Part shown: positions 10,867 through 22,940 of the stretch, piece after piece
Position numbering within the stretch: the first letter of the stretch is position 1
How the letters are laid out: each line of letters opens with the position of its first letter
Source: Daphnia carinata
Taxonomy: Eukaryota > Arthropoda > Branchiopoda > Diplostraca > Daphniidae
Direction: 5' to 3'
Assembly (NCBI RefSeq): GCF_022539665.2
Contig: NC_081332.1
Location: 5,099,803 to 5,163,802 of the forward strand
DNA: 64,000 bases
Notes under the pieces: generated by a model
Databases searched by the model: none
Told to the model about the DNA's origin: nothing
What the model saw: only the letters and a program-made list of their open reading frames with translations
Program-made: the position numbers and the translations under genes

Positions 10867-13852
10867 ATGGCGATTGGTGTAATGAGGATCGCCGTGATGT
10901 TGACGCTCTCCTGCTGGACCGTTTGGTCGATCGATGGATTAACATCCGGATCGAGTGCCAGTGTACCTTCGGTTCTCGGCAGTGCCGTCAACAATGGTGG
11001 AAGTAACAGTGGTAGCAGTCCAGTCTTGGCAGTTAAAAAAGACGCCCGTTGCGAAGAGATTACCATCCCGATGTGCCGCGGGATCGGATACAATTGGACA
11101 TCTATGCCCAACTCTCTCCATCATGGTAAATTGAGGAGACATTTCTTTACTGTGTTTAACTGAACTTTGGAGTTGTTTATATCCCCCCTCGCTTTCTGTG
11201 GCATCGTGAATAAATAAATCACGGCCTCACTACCCGACAAGTTCATTATAAATTGCCTAGTCCCTCCTTCCGTCAGCCTTTTATCTTTTGCTATGTAAGA
11301 AAGTCTTGTGCTTTGATCTATTTTGGAGTTGGACACACACAAAAAAATTTTTCCTTGAAAAGCCATATATACATACATATAATCTGATGACGACATGGTC
11401 TTCAATCTGCCTTTCGCCCTTTTATCGTTTTTTTCTCGTTCTTTTGTAACTTTGCAGAGACTCAAGAAGAGGCGGGACTGGAGGTGCATCAATTCTGGCC
11501 TTTGGTGGAGATCCAGTGCTCGCCCGATATGCGGTTCTTCCTCTGCTCCATCTACGCGCCCATTTGCATCCAGGACTACCCGACGTCGATTCCGGCTTGC
11601 AAGTCCGTCTGTCTCAGGGCAGAGGCCGGCTGTGCTCCACTGATGCGCAAATACGGGTTCGCCTGGCCGGATCGGATGCAATGCGACAAGTTCCCCAATT
11701 TCGGTGATCCTCAGAACCTTTGCATGGACGCCCGCAACGGCAGTTTACCTCCGCCAACTATAACTCCACCGCCGTCGCAACTATTGCCGCTTCCGCCCGA
11801 ATCCGTTGAGCCGATGGATAGGCCAAAACAAAGGCCGGGTTTGATTCCATCCAAAATCAACTGCAAAGGCCCCAACAAACGTCTCTGCTCCCCCGATGAA
11901 TTGATGATGAGCACGGGGTCATCTTGCGAATGTCAATGTCGTCCTCCGCTCATCCGGCTCAGCCCCAACGACGGCCGTTACAATCGTTCATCCAGTCTCA
12001 GTGTTGGCGGCATTCCCAACTGCCTTTTGCCGTGTTCCAGCCCGTTCTTCTCCGAAGACGAACAGTGGTTCGCCTCGTTGTGGATCGCCCTCTGGGCCGC
12101 CATTGCCGCCCTATCGTCTGCCCTCACCTTTGCCACTTTTCTCATCGATCGGCCTCGGTTCAGGTACGTAATAAATCAACCCCGATTCGCCATTCTTTTC
12201 ATTTGTCGCCATAGGAAATCGAATCGCTTTTCTTTAAAAAAAAAAAAAAAAGTCCAATTCTTTTTGTTGTGTGTTGCTTTCGAAAAGACAAAGAAAGTTG
12301 GAAACAGTAGAACAGTCCAAATAAACAAGGCCCCGAGTTACACAATAGAAATTTGTGTGTGATCGGATGGCAGAGGAGAATCCGCCCATGTAGGCGGAAT
12401 AGGATCTGTTTTTTTGGTCGTTCCCTACTCTTGGTGCCCCTAGCTATTAATATAATGAACTGGTGAATTATTCATTAATGAAAAACTGTTGTTTTGTTTC
12501 TTTTCGATGGGGTGTCCGATGTGGTTTATAGGTATCCAGAGAGACCGCTGATCTTCCTGTCGGCATGTTACGTCGGTCTCAGTTTGGGCTATCTGGTGCG
12601 AATCGTCGTCGGTGGCCGGGATGTGGTAGCATGTGAAGGAAACGCCATCCGTTACGGCGCCGCTCCGTCGCTCATCACAACCGGAGCCGGAGCCAGTTTT
12701 ATCGGCGTCAGCAGTTCGACTTCCAGTCCGACCTGTGTCGTCACTTTCCTTCTCGTCTATTTCTTCGGCCAAGCAGCTGGATTATGGTAAATCAAAACGT
12801 CCTTTTCTCATTCATTTTTCCCAGTTGATTGACATGTGAATCAATTAACGACACACCCATTTTTTGTTTTGTTTTGTCAGGTGGGTCATTTTGTCGTTGA
12901 CCTGGTTCTTGGCCGCCGGACGCAAATGGGGTAGCGAAGCCATCGCACGATGCTCACCTTATTTCCATTTGGTGGCGTGGACTATTCCGGCCGTTCAAAC
13001 GGCCGCTGCTTTGCTAATGGCAGCAGTGGATGGCGATTCATTAGCCGGCGTATGCCACGTCGGTGTCCAGCAAACGGCCTTGCTTCGTTGGTTGGTTCTG
13101 TTCCCATTAGGCCTCCACTTACTATTGGGCGGAGGATTCCTGCTGGCCGGACTCGCCGGTTTGGCACGTATCCGACGTGTTCTGAAGGAGCAAGGCCGGC
13201 CTAAAGCCGAGAAGCTTGAAAAATTGATGATTCGCATCGGTATCTTCAGCGTGCTTTATTCTGTTCCGGCCGCAATCCTTCTGGGCTGTTACGCATACGA
13301 AGTAGCCTTTCACGTTGAATGGGGAAAGACGCTCACCTGTTCCAGTTGTCCGTCATCAGTGGATGCAACACCATTACCATCCTATCAATCACGGCCAGAC
13401 TTTTCCATCTTTATGCTCAAGTGAGTCGTTTTTCTTCATTTGAAATCCTTGTGTGACGTCATTTGTAATGTCGTGTTGATTGTCTTAGATATTTCATGAC
13501 GTTGGTCGTCGGCATCACATCCGGTTTTTGGATCTGGTCGCATAAAACTTTGGATTCTTGGCGGAAGTTCTACCGTCGTCTGTGTCACACTCGGCCCAAG
13601 ACGGCCATCCAGCATCCTCAACAACAACAGCCGCAACAGCTGCACCATCATCATCAACAACAGCAGCAACAACAGTTCCAACAGCAACAGCAGCAACTGA
13701 TGGCCCCGACTGTGCCGCCTCTACCCGGCCAGCATCACCACCAATACCCGATGAGTAACAAATCGTCCAGTTTGATCAAACAGCCGTTGATGCAGAGCGT
13801 CCAAAGTCATCTCGGCAGTACGTATAAAGCGCCTCCGTTGAGTCACGTCTGA
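10867..13852 (+). CDS. fz2: Frizzled receptor, Fz5/8 (Drosophila Fz2) class
   Basis: Exons: 10867..11125, 11458..12163, 12532..12786, 12881..13420, 13489..13852; 707 codons. It is a plasma-membrane Wnt receptor. A signal peptide covers about residues 1-22. A ten-cysteine Frizzled domain (about 62-180) begins with [16 protein letters not shown] and contains [20 protein letters not shown], closest to FZD5/FZD8. A long Pro-rich linker (about 180-285) follows, then seven hydrophobic helices (about 290-590). The cytoplasmic Dishevelled-binding motif KTLDSW is near residue 606. The tail is rich in Gln and His and ends PLSHV, like the PDZ-binding end of FZD5. The start chosen is the ATG (MAIGVMR) directly before the signal peptide. 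The protein is longer than human FZD5 (585 aa), mainly in the linker and tail. The class call rests on remembered motifs, not a tree. Confidence 0.93.
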
Positions 13853-15085
13853 GACTTTCCTCCCCTTTTTCCTCATCCGTCGGTTGAGCCTCCGCAGCCT
13901 CCGCCCTGGATACCCCCCTCCATTCCAATCTGACTTGAATTCAACATTATCTCATCAAGTTTTACGTCGCTAGGGGAACAACTTTTTCCTCCCTCCTTCT
14001 TACCATTCTCTTTTCTCTCCCCCCCACTACTTTTGCTCCTGTTCACATTGAACCAACAGAGAAGGGTCGCGTATTGATCGTGCGGATTCCCCTCGGTTCC
14101 ACCATCCTCCCAACTGGGCTCTCCATCGCAGCCAAGGGACGTCGAAGAACGTAAAGCTGAAGCTTAAAAAAGCCTAGAACCACACAACCAAAACTCTTGA
14201 TCGTTAAGGAGGGACAAAACTCTTTTGTTTCTTGCCTTTTTTTTAATCATGGAGTTCCCATGGACAATTTTTTAATTCTTCCAAGTCTATTCAAAGAAAA
14301 AAAAAGTCATTAACGATGGATTAACTCAAGGAAGGAAGAAAAAGACAAATCTCTCAACCTTTTTTTCGATGGTATTACCTGTAAGGAGAAAAAAGGTGAA
14401 GATGATCCCGGTCATCAACTCCCAATAGAACGCGTAGGGGGGGGGGGGGAGTCCATCATCGTCGTCGACACAAATTTACTATTTTTTACGACAACGTCGA
14501 AAAATATTTTTGGAAAGTTTTTCCCCCATTTTTTCTTTTCTTTGTGGGGTGCACGAAGAGAGAAATTGGAGACACGTTTTGTCTGTTTGTGTGTGTGAGG
14601 ATGTGCAGGCCCCCCGTTTATGTCAACACTTTTGACGCCCCAAACTCTTCAAACTCTTCCTTCTGCACACACACAACATACACTTACGATATACTACCTT
14701 ATGTACATATATATACATAGTAAACTGCTATATAATATAAATATTTTTTAATTTTATTGTGTTATACTGTGTACTATTACCTTGTGACTCCCTTTTCTTT
14801 CTTTTGTATTTTTTGGTTTCGCCTCTCGCAGTTCTAGTCACGCAATTCCCCTCATCCCTTTTGGACCAGGTAGAAAATGTTTTGATTTTCATGTCCCGTA
14901 TGTGCCATGATTGTTGATATTTATATACTATTTACAAATAGGCTTCAAATTAATTATGCAAAAACACAATTTCTTCTCACGATCGAATCAGATGATTTTC
15001 TAGGAAAAACCAAAAGAAAAATTAAATCCAAACAATAAAAAAAGGTATACGAATCTAAGCCACGTCATCTTTATTGTAATAAATG
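13853..15085 (+). other. Probable frizzled 3' UTR
   Basis: Non-coding DNA follows the frizzled stop, with a G13 run at 14437-14449 and AT-rich stretches. Two AATAAA hexamers, at 15034-15039 and 15078-15083, are the best candidate poly(A) signals. That implies a 3' UTR of about 1.2 kb. Confidence 0.5.
15034..15039 (+). promoter_or_regulatory. AATAAA poly(A) signal, frizzled
   Basis: Canonical hexamer about 1.18 kb after the frizzled stop. A second copy lies at 15078-15083. Confidence 0.45.
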
Positions 15086-17600
15086 TTCATGTTCATGTGT
15101 GTAATGTGTCTGCGTTCATCAACACATCGGATGCTGTTCGGCCATCTTTTTTGTTTATTTTGTACGTATATGTGTTTGTATAATGGAGCGAGCTACCTGT
15201 TTTTGTCAAAACCGTCGTACGATTGCGATAATAAACAAAAACCCCCATCTCTTTTGTTTTTGTGGCTTTCTGTATACTTGTCCGAACTCTACAACGCACA
15301 CCACGTCTGTGTTTAGGCAAAGCACGTACCACATTCTTGCAAAGCCTAAAACTTAGGGATCTTTTTCACTGGGCTTACCTCTCTGCACACAAAGCTGGAA
15401 ACATTTTCACTTTGAACTTTTTTTTCACGTCCTGGAAACAAAAAAAAAGGGCGGTTTTGGATAAAGACGAGAACTTTGTCAGCCAGTCTGTACGAGTAGT
15501 TGCAGACAGCAGACGATAACACCACGTGAATGATTGCAGTCATTACACAGCAGTACACACAAAGACTCGTCTGCTGCGTGATTGTGATTCATCTTCTGTG
15601 TCTTTGTTATATTTTAAAGAAGAAAAAAAGAAGATGAATGTTTTCTTACATTTAGTTCGTCTTTTGTCATTTTCTTTATGGTTTGTTTGCTTGTTACGAT
15701 AAATAGCACGTCATAGGTCTGCTGTGGCTAGATATTCATAAGAGTGTGGCGTGACGTTTTGATTTATGAACGTACCAACAACAGGGAAAAGAAGCTTCTC
15801 CTTCTACACCATTCGGCGACGATGCAGTAATCAAGTTGATTAAAAACAGGCCACAACAAGAGAGCAAATATACATACGACTCGACAGGTGATTCATCAGC
15901 TGACAGACGGCTGCATTCGCATTATAGAGTGAAGAACGCGTTGGCTATCTCCACAGAGGGCGGCACGTTTCACAAGGCGAAGAATAAAATAGAATATTCA
16001 AATGAGAATAGAGCAATGACACGAGAGGAGGATATATCTCCGTGTCAAACTGAGATGGGGGAGCGATTGTTGTGTAGAAAGCGCATGCGTCCATCGACTT
16101 TCCAGACGTGTTTACGTGTACAGAACAGACTTTGGGGTGTGTGTGTATACTGTGTGTGTGTGTGTGTACATAGTATTTATTTATTGTTATTTCTATCCTG
16201 CCATAGCAGTTTCTTATTGATCCGAAGCTTGTCAAGTGCCTTTATACATACATATTGCTTTCACTTTTTTGTGCTCCTTTTATATAATCAATTTCGATTC
16301 ATAAAAAAAAGAAGCGTGATTTGACATGACGTTTTTTCCAATATTTATCTTCAAGAATCGACACAAAAAAGTTTCGTCTGATATTAAACGGAAACGGTTT
16401 AAAAAGTGCTGCTGTTTGATTACGCTATATTAAATCGTGGGCGTGGTTTCGTGGTTGTGGAGGGGTGCTATAATATTATACACCCCATCACCCTCCTTTT
16501 TTCTTTTCTCCAACCCCTCTGCAAAAGCTTTTCATGACCATATGCACCATCTAATATCACTCTCCAACGGAAATGACAGATGACGGTCGAATGATGCATG
16601 AAAGTCGATCTGCATTTGTAATTAAAACTGCCTATGATGAATCGCTCAACCGTCAGTGAAATCAAGGTTGCTACTTGCATCTTTTAGTTTTTTCGGTTAT
16701 TTGAAACCTACCAAATATTTAAATCATTTTATTTTGTCAAATACAAATCGTTACCGTGAGCGGAATCTTCGAATTAGAAACAGGAGAGCCGCCAACGCCA
16801 TCTACACTTTCAACAGAAAAATAGTTGTGTGTATTTTCATTATAATCAATCGCGCTCATTTTTATTATTATTATTACTCTTTCAGAACTTTTTTTTTCTT
16901 TTTTTTCTTGGTATAATAATTTTTCCCTTTTTTCTCTCTTTTTGTTCATAGAGAATAAGGAATTTGTGTTTTGAATATTGAAATTAAGAAGGTGGAGGAT
17001 ACGGTGAGAACTGGGTCCGGGAGTAGCCATGATTGCTTTTTCCTTGGAAGAGATTCATCAAGACATGCACGCATATACTCAACGGCACACAGAGACACAC
17101 ACACTCAAACCCTGCCATTCACGTTCTCCAATCTCCTCCGTTTTTCAGATCCAGTTGTTAAGGGGAAAAAATAAAATAAAAAATTAATGAAATGCTTTTT
17201 TCGAGGGGATGGTCGCAGAGGTGAAATAATTCGTGGAAGAGACGAAAAAAATAAAGGCAATAAATCCCGATAAAACAAGAACCGGAAAACAACCAAAAAT
17301 CTTTTTGTTCATATGAAAATATAAACTTTTTGTCTTGTTTTCAGTTTTCATCCATCGATAAGAGGCGAAATTTGAGAAGGTGAGTTCATAGACACCGACT
17401 CAATTCCATTTTATAAACTCGATCGACAGCCCTCCCGAAAAGAAATTTCGGAAGTCGATGGATGTGGCGAGTGTAGTTTTTTAAAAGAGAATAATAATAT
17501 ATATACGTAGAGGGACATGCACAACAATTTGGAACCATTCACCTGGTATTTAAAAAAATAGTGTGTGGGAAAAACGTGAATAATTGGGACCCCGCCCCGC
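15086..17600. other. Intergenic between convergent fz2 and psq
   Basis: I find no exon chain or family match here. The open frames are short. It contains a TG-rich dinucleotide tract at about 16135-16168 and AT-rich simple sequence. Confidence 0.5.
16135..16168. repeat. (TG)n microsatellite
   Basis: An interrupted GT/TG run, split by one TATAC. Simple sequence. Confidence 0.8.
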
Positions 17601-17654
17601 CGCTCTGATTTGCCTTTATTGGGGAACTCGTTGGCTTTTTTTGTTGTTTTTTTT

Positions 17655-17660
17655 TTTATT
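17655..17660 (-). promoter_or_regulatory. AATAAA poly(A) signal, pipsqueak
   Basis: TTTATT on the + strand, 27 bp beyond the pipsqueak stop codon. Another copy is at 17615-17620. Either could end the transcript, giving a very short 3' UTR. Confidence 0.4.
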
Positions 17661-17686
17661 AATATTTTTTTTGTTGATACTTTCAG

Positions 17687-20600
17687 TTACTGTGGATAGG
17701 TGACAGCACCGGACGGTTGGCTCGACGAGTTGCTAGCGTGAGACTGGCTGTGAGCGTAGGCTTGGTAGTCCATGGTTAGCGGCACGGGACCCGTTGACAT
17801 GACGGGCAGCGTCATGGTCACGTGACCAGGTACGTGGCTCGTCAGGTAATGCGGCGTCGAGACGTGACCACCCGTGTTGTAGGACGAAGGCGACGGAGAC
17901 GGCTCACCACCCATTCCTTGTTGTTGTTGTTGATGTTGCGGAGCGTGGCCCTGAGACGTTGGCGATGGAGTTACTCCGCCACTAGCCCCACCGCCGCTAC
18001 CAGCCGCGATCATCATAGGATCATCCTCGTCCAAATCGTCATCATATCTGTGCATGAATGAAATTGAATAACCTATTCATCCATTCGACAGATAAATATT
18101 GGCTTACACATCGCCATCGTCAGGAGGCGGTCCACTTTCGGCTAGAGCTGCGTCATAACTTTCACCAGCCTCTTCAGCCGCCTTTATCCTCTTGATGCGA
18201 TTGTACAATGAAGAGTATGGTACATTAAAATGGATGGCTGCTTGATTAATGGACATCTCTCCCTGCCGCACCGCTTCCATGGCGTCCGTCATGTTTGTAT
18301 CGGACCATGGTCTATCTCCGCTGTAACTTTGCTGCAAATCAAGTAAGAGACATTGGTTGTATGAGCCCCAGAAAACCAACAAGTTAAATAAGTTACCTTA
18401 TGAACCAGTTCGATGCCTTCTCGTTTACACCGACCGTAAAGCGTCCCGGACGGAATGCCAAATTGTGTAGCTGCTCTCTGGACGGACATGCCACCTCGAA
18501 TGGCTTCAAGCGCTCGACCTTTTCAACATCAAGCTCAATAAGGGAACGTTACATAATAACGATTAATGACGGAAACTTACCCAGGTCATCTGGACTCCAA
18601 GTCGTCGGTGAGGCATTGAATGGAGCTGCTAACTTGATTCCCTCCTATTATGCAAATTATAAATTCAACACACAAGCTATCGGGCCAGTCAAGAATTAAT
18701 AGTTTACCTTTCTCGCAATTTTGTACAATGTAGAACTAGGAATACCATATTCCTTGGAAGCTCTATTGGCCGATATTCTACCGGCTCTTAGGGCATCCAG
18801 CGCCAGTCGGAGATCATCCTCTGACCAGTGTCGACTGGAGGGATCCTTTTTCATCGGAGTGTCAATCCCCAATCGATGGGCTCGTTGCCATAGTGTTGTT
18901 GATGGTATTCCAAAGGCAGCTGCCGCACGCGTAAGGCTCATACTGCCATTCCGTAATGCATCCAGGGCCGCTTCCATAGCTTCCGGTGTGTACATTTTCT
19001 TCGTTGGAGCGTCGCTAACTGTATTCAACGACGCTCCACCGTCACTACCACCACCAGCAACACTCGACGCATCGCCATTATTATTGCCAATAGGGCCGTC
19101 GGTAGTGTTCTGACCACTACCAGCTGAATGATGCCCCTGATGTTGCTGTTGCTGTTGCTGTTGATGTGAGTGTTGGTGGTGTCCGTGCATAGTAATGTGC
19201 GATGGAAGCAATCCTAAAATTTCCGGCGTCACTGTCAAGCCTCCTCCATCGTCATGGCCATTCTAACAAGGCGATGGTCAAGATTGAGAACAGATAAAAG
19301 AAATAATGATGAATGAGATTTTCTATTTACCCTATCTGCGTCGTTTACAGAAGCCACAGTTTCATTCCGAACGACTGACGCGTGAGAAAATTCACTCCCT
19401 CCACCATGGCCCCCACCAGGTTCCGTCTTAAAAGAGCGGTCTTGCTGTTGACCTGATGAATTGCCACTGGCATTTGTCGGACTGAAGTTATGGGCATGAG
19501 ATGCATGTTGACTCAGGTGATGCTGCCATGGACTCGGCAAATGGTCAAGTGCCACTGGACTGCTATAACCCCTCGTGTCATACAGGTTGGTCGTCTGTGG
19601 TTGCGAATCGAGTGATGAGGGTGCCGAGTGTACAGGGGTATTCGATGCTGAGGGATTGCCGTGATAGCCGCCTACGTCACCACCCCCACCCCCACCACCG
19701 TCGCCTCCTCCTCCTCCGCCTGGATTACCCTGTAGTGACTGCGGCGTTTGCACCATCATCGAATCGTTGTCTTGGACTAAATCGACCGAATCTGAACCAA
19801 TTAGAAAAACTCCATGACACTAGGGATTCCCTAACTATTGAAGGAATGTATCAGTTTGCCTTACCTTGGCTGCTGCTGCCCTGTACAGTACTCTGATTGG
19901 ACCCAGTTGGTGATGTTTTAGAAGGCGATCGACTGGGCCAAGAACCACGATAGGCACCTCGAGTTGGACGTCGTACGCCACCGCTCGAGTTCAGCCCAGC
20001 TGCTGCTGCATTCCGTTTTTCCCCACCACCACCGGTCCATCCTCCTCGGCCGGAACCAGAAGAGCCTGAAGGCCTTCTACCTCTCGGCCTTCCTCGATAG
20101 GATGGGGAGTACGAAGGCCGCTGCTGATTGTTGTTCTGTCCCGGTGAAACTATCTGATTGATGGGTTGCGTCATAGTTGCCATCGAGACGACAGTGTTGT
20201 TGGGTACTCCTAGAGATGCTGCTACAGTTGTCAAAGAAGAATCATTCACAACACCAGTATAGTTGCTGCCAATTGTACCCGGTCCTGGGCCCGACTGATG
20301 CTCTGCCACAGGTGGGAGTGGCAGAGTGTGTGACATGACAGAGCCCACTGATTGAGTTTCATTTTGCTGCTGTGACACTTCACACAATCCTACATGGCAA
20401 ATAGTCTTTCAATAAAAGCTAGCTAGAAGCCCAAACCCAACTTATCATACCTTTAATTTTTAACAATTCTGCCACTCGAACTATGGAAGAGAGCTGATCT
20501 CTGGTTACGTATGTTTCACCCCTATAGATGAATTCCACAATGGCCCTTAAATCAGCATGTCCAACACCAACAGGAAGAATCAATACTGGATGCTTGCAGG

Positions 20601-20883
20601 GATTGTCCAACAGCACCCGTTGGAAATAGGGGGAACAAGCAGACAGAACAACCTGAATATCAAATGGGATAACAGGAAAAAGCTAAAGAAACCACACACG
20701 GAGAAGAAATTAAATATATATAGAGATTTTATGTACTCTGTGAGCTTTGATTCTGGCACCATCACAGGCCAGAGTGACGTCGACAAAGGCTTCTTCAGCC
20801 AGTAGCTGGTTTATCACTGACGTCATATTGCAGTGGTAGTTGTTCCATCTTAGACAGAACTGGTCTCCAATTCCCAATGCCAT
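17687..20883 (-). CDS. psq: Pipsqueak: BTB plus four Psq DNA-binding repeats
   Basis: Exons: complement(17687..18047, 18108..18331, 18397..18518, 18581..18644, 18708..19262, 19331..19791, 19865..20389, 20451..20652, 20737..20883); 886 codons. It is a nuclear chromatin and transcription factor (in flies GAGA-associated, linked to Polycomb/Trithorax control). The N-terminal BTB domain (about 1-117) has the fly-type start [20 protein letters not shown] and [23 protein letters not shown] long low-complexity middle is rich in Gly, Ser, Gln and Asn and has an R/G-rich patch. Four tandem Psq helix-turn-helix repeats span about 530-745, each with the pattern A-x3-FGIP-S-T-L-Y/W-x-R; the last has [14 protein letters not shown]. 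The start ATG comes right after a TTGCAG acceptor, so the first exon is non-coding and lies upstream. Confidence 0.93.
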
Positions 20884-20978
20884 CTGCAAGCAAAATACAA
20901 GGGTTCATGTATGAGGAAGCACAACTGACACAACACAATTATCAACTTTTATCTTTTGTACAATTCACAACATCCCCA

Positions 20979-21040
20979 TCCCCTTCTTCTTCTTCTTCTT
21001 CTCTTTCTCTCTCTCCTTCTCCCACCCTTTTCCCCTCTCC
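20979..21040. repeat. Polypyrimidine/polypurine tract
   Basis: On the + strand it is nearly pure C/T (CTT repeats, then CT and C runs; one A at 21024). It lies in the psq 5' UTR intron region. Simple sequence that could form triplex DNA; not evidence of function. Confidence 0.75.
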
Positions 21041-21370
21041 AAACCCACTTGACATCAGACACACCTGCCAAAATCTAAAAAAGTAAAAAAAAAAACAGTA
21101 ACTGGAAAGCAGAATAACTCACCTCGTTAGATATGTCAATCGAGTTATCCGTAATAAAAAATGGAGGATTATCCAGCCCCAAAATTGGGGCCACACACAC
21201 AGAACGGGTGACGCCGCACGGAGTAAGCAGCTGGAAAAACGGAAAAAAATCCAAAATGGCAAAGCGACGCTTCTTGTCCACTCACAGAGAACGGAAGGTT
21301 TTTATTTATTAAAAAATATCCGACTGGTGAGAATCTATCGGCCGGGATATTTCGTAGGGGAGACCTTTAC

Positions 21371-21402
21371 ACGCACACACATACACACACACACACACAC
21401 AC
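21371..21402. repeat. (CA)n microsatellite
   Basis: CACACA units broken by one CATA. Located upstream of psq. Confidence 0.8.
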
Positions 21403-22940
21403 TGAATTCTCCTGACTTTTGACGCTCGTCTTCCCCCTTCTCTCTCTTCTCTTTCTCTTTCTGCCTCTTCTTCGTTTCTCGTTTTCTTCTTTTACTCTTC
21501 AACAGTGCACTGCTGTGTGTAACAGTCCCCTTCTACTCTGCACTGTACAAGAAAGCTTTTCCTGCGTGCCAGATACGCAAGTGAAGCAGTAACGTATGGG
21601 AGATCACCGGCAACAAGCTGACGACGACGCCAAGCGGCTGACCATCTAAGTAACAGTAATTCGGAAAATGTAGGGCTTCATTGTTCATAAACGTTCCACC
21701 CTTTTTGCCCATGGCTTCTTTCAAAGGACACAAGTGGCGCTGCTGAGGAAGTTCTATGGCACTAATGAAATCCAAACCTTCTTTTATCTATATCTTCTCT
21801 CTATTCTGAGCCTCGTCTATCCAAAATGGCGCGCTTCCCTGCCACTACTTTCTGGTTTTCATCCTTTGTCCTCGTTTTCATCAGGCTCCTTCTACACACT
21901 TCCTCTTGACTTTTTTTTTGTTTTGTTTTTTTTTTCTCTCCTTCTTGCTGAACTCTCGGTGAGATTATGATTGTATGATTCCCCATTTCGTCCTTGCGTG
22001 ACTTGTGTTCGCTATGGTTAGATGTAGTCAATTTTCTGCCAATTTCGTTTTAAACTCTTAATGGCCTTCACCACACCTGGCATACGGAAATAAGCAGTTT
22101 CGGCTACGAGTTGTGACCGTTGAGAAGAGAAAACAAGTTATGGGAGGAGGGGAAAATGACGCGGATCGCACTATCGCTCCATTTCGGAACAGCTGTTTTT
22201 TATTGGATTGCGCGACTTTAGACAGCTCATAGGCTGTGTTACAGCCCATAAAAGGCAAACTCATTAATCGAAAAACGTTCATTTATAAAAGTGAGTTTTT
22301 AAAAGGAAAATAACTGTCATGGGGTTTGCCGAAAAAGAAAGGCATCGTTCGACTGCCATCTGTCAACGCCCAATAACACCGTTTCCAAAATGGAAAATCA
22401 GGTCACATTTACGGGGAAAATCGCAAGTCAGCAAATAAATAAATAAAATTATCAGGCCGAATCCACAATGAAAAGACATAAAAATAAAATGAAAAAAATC
22501 GGAAACCAAATCCTAACATAATGTTTGTATCGTCGTCCGAGACATCTTTTATTGCAAACATCTACATAGAAGGACGTTCATCTTGTAGAACTTATTCGTG
22601 CCGTTATCTGTAACTCTTTTGATTTTTTATGATTGTCGATTACGGGCAAAGGAGTGTTGCCGTTTTTCTTGCGTGTGTAGGGAGCTATTACTTTATACGT
22701 CACCTTTAAGTCAATCGACTTTCACAATATTTCAAAACATGCTTGAGGGAAGAGGTTGCCGGATTGTCCGATATCGTCATGCCTCCCAAAAAATAGGTCA
22801 CGAAGTCATCTAGCGGCCGCATGATGTACTGAAAAATATAAAACAAATCCGTCTGCTAGTTTGAAATTGTTTATCACCGGCTTTGTTAAGAAATTCCAAT
22901 TTTACTTCGCAAACCTACGTTTATTTGTTTTCTTCCCAAC

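Larger units (their letters stand above)
20884..22940. other. psq 5' region and METTL3 promoter spacer
   Basis: Contains the acceptor of the psq 5' UTR intron (TTGCAG just before the ATG). The psq first exon or exons are probably within 21.0-21.9 kb but cannot be fixed. A 62-nt pyrimidine tract with one purine is at 20979-21040 (+). A CA repeat is at about 21371-21402. A CATCTAGCGG motif at 22807-22816 lies about 125 bp upstream of the METTL3 start. No coding gene seen. Confidence 0.45.

Noticed and set aside
11484-12362. 292-codon ORF running past the second frizzled exon
   Set aside because: The tail after the GTACGT donor at 12164 is intron with a poly-A run. The Frizzled reading continues in the exon at 12532.
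18289-18489. Extra protein product from frames running through psq introns
   Set aside because: The Psq repeats need the short introns removed; the read-through frames break the repeat pattern.
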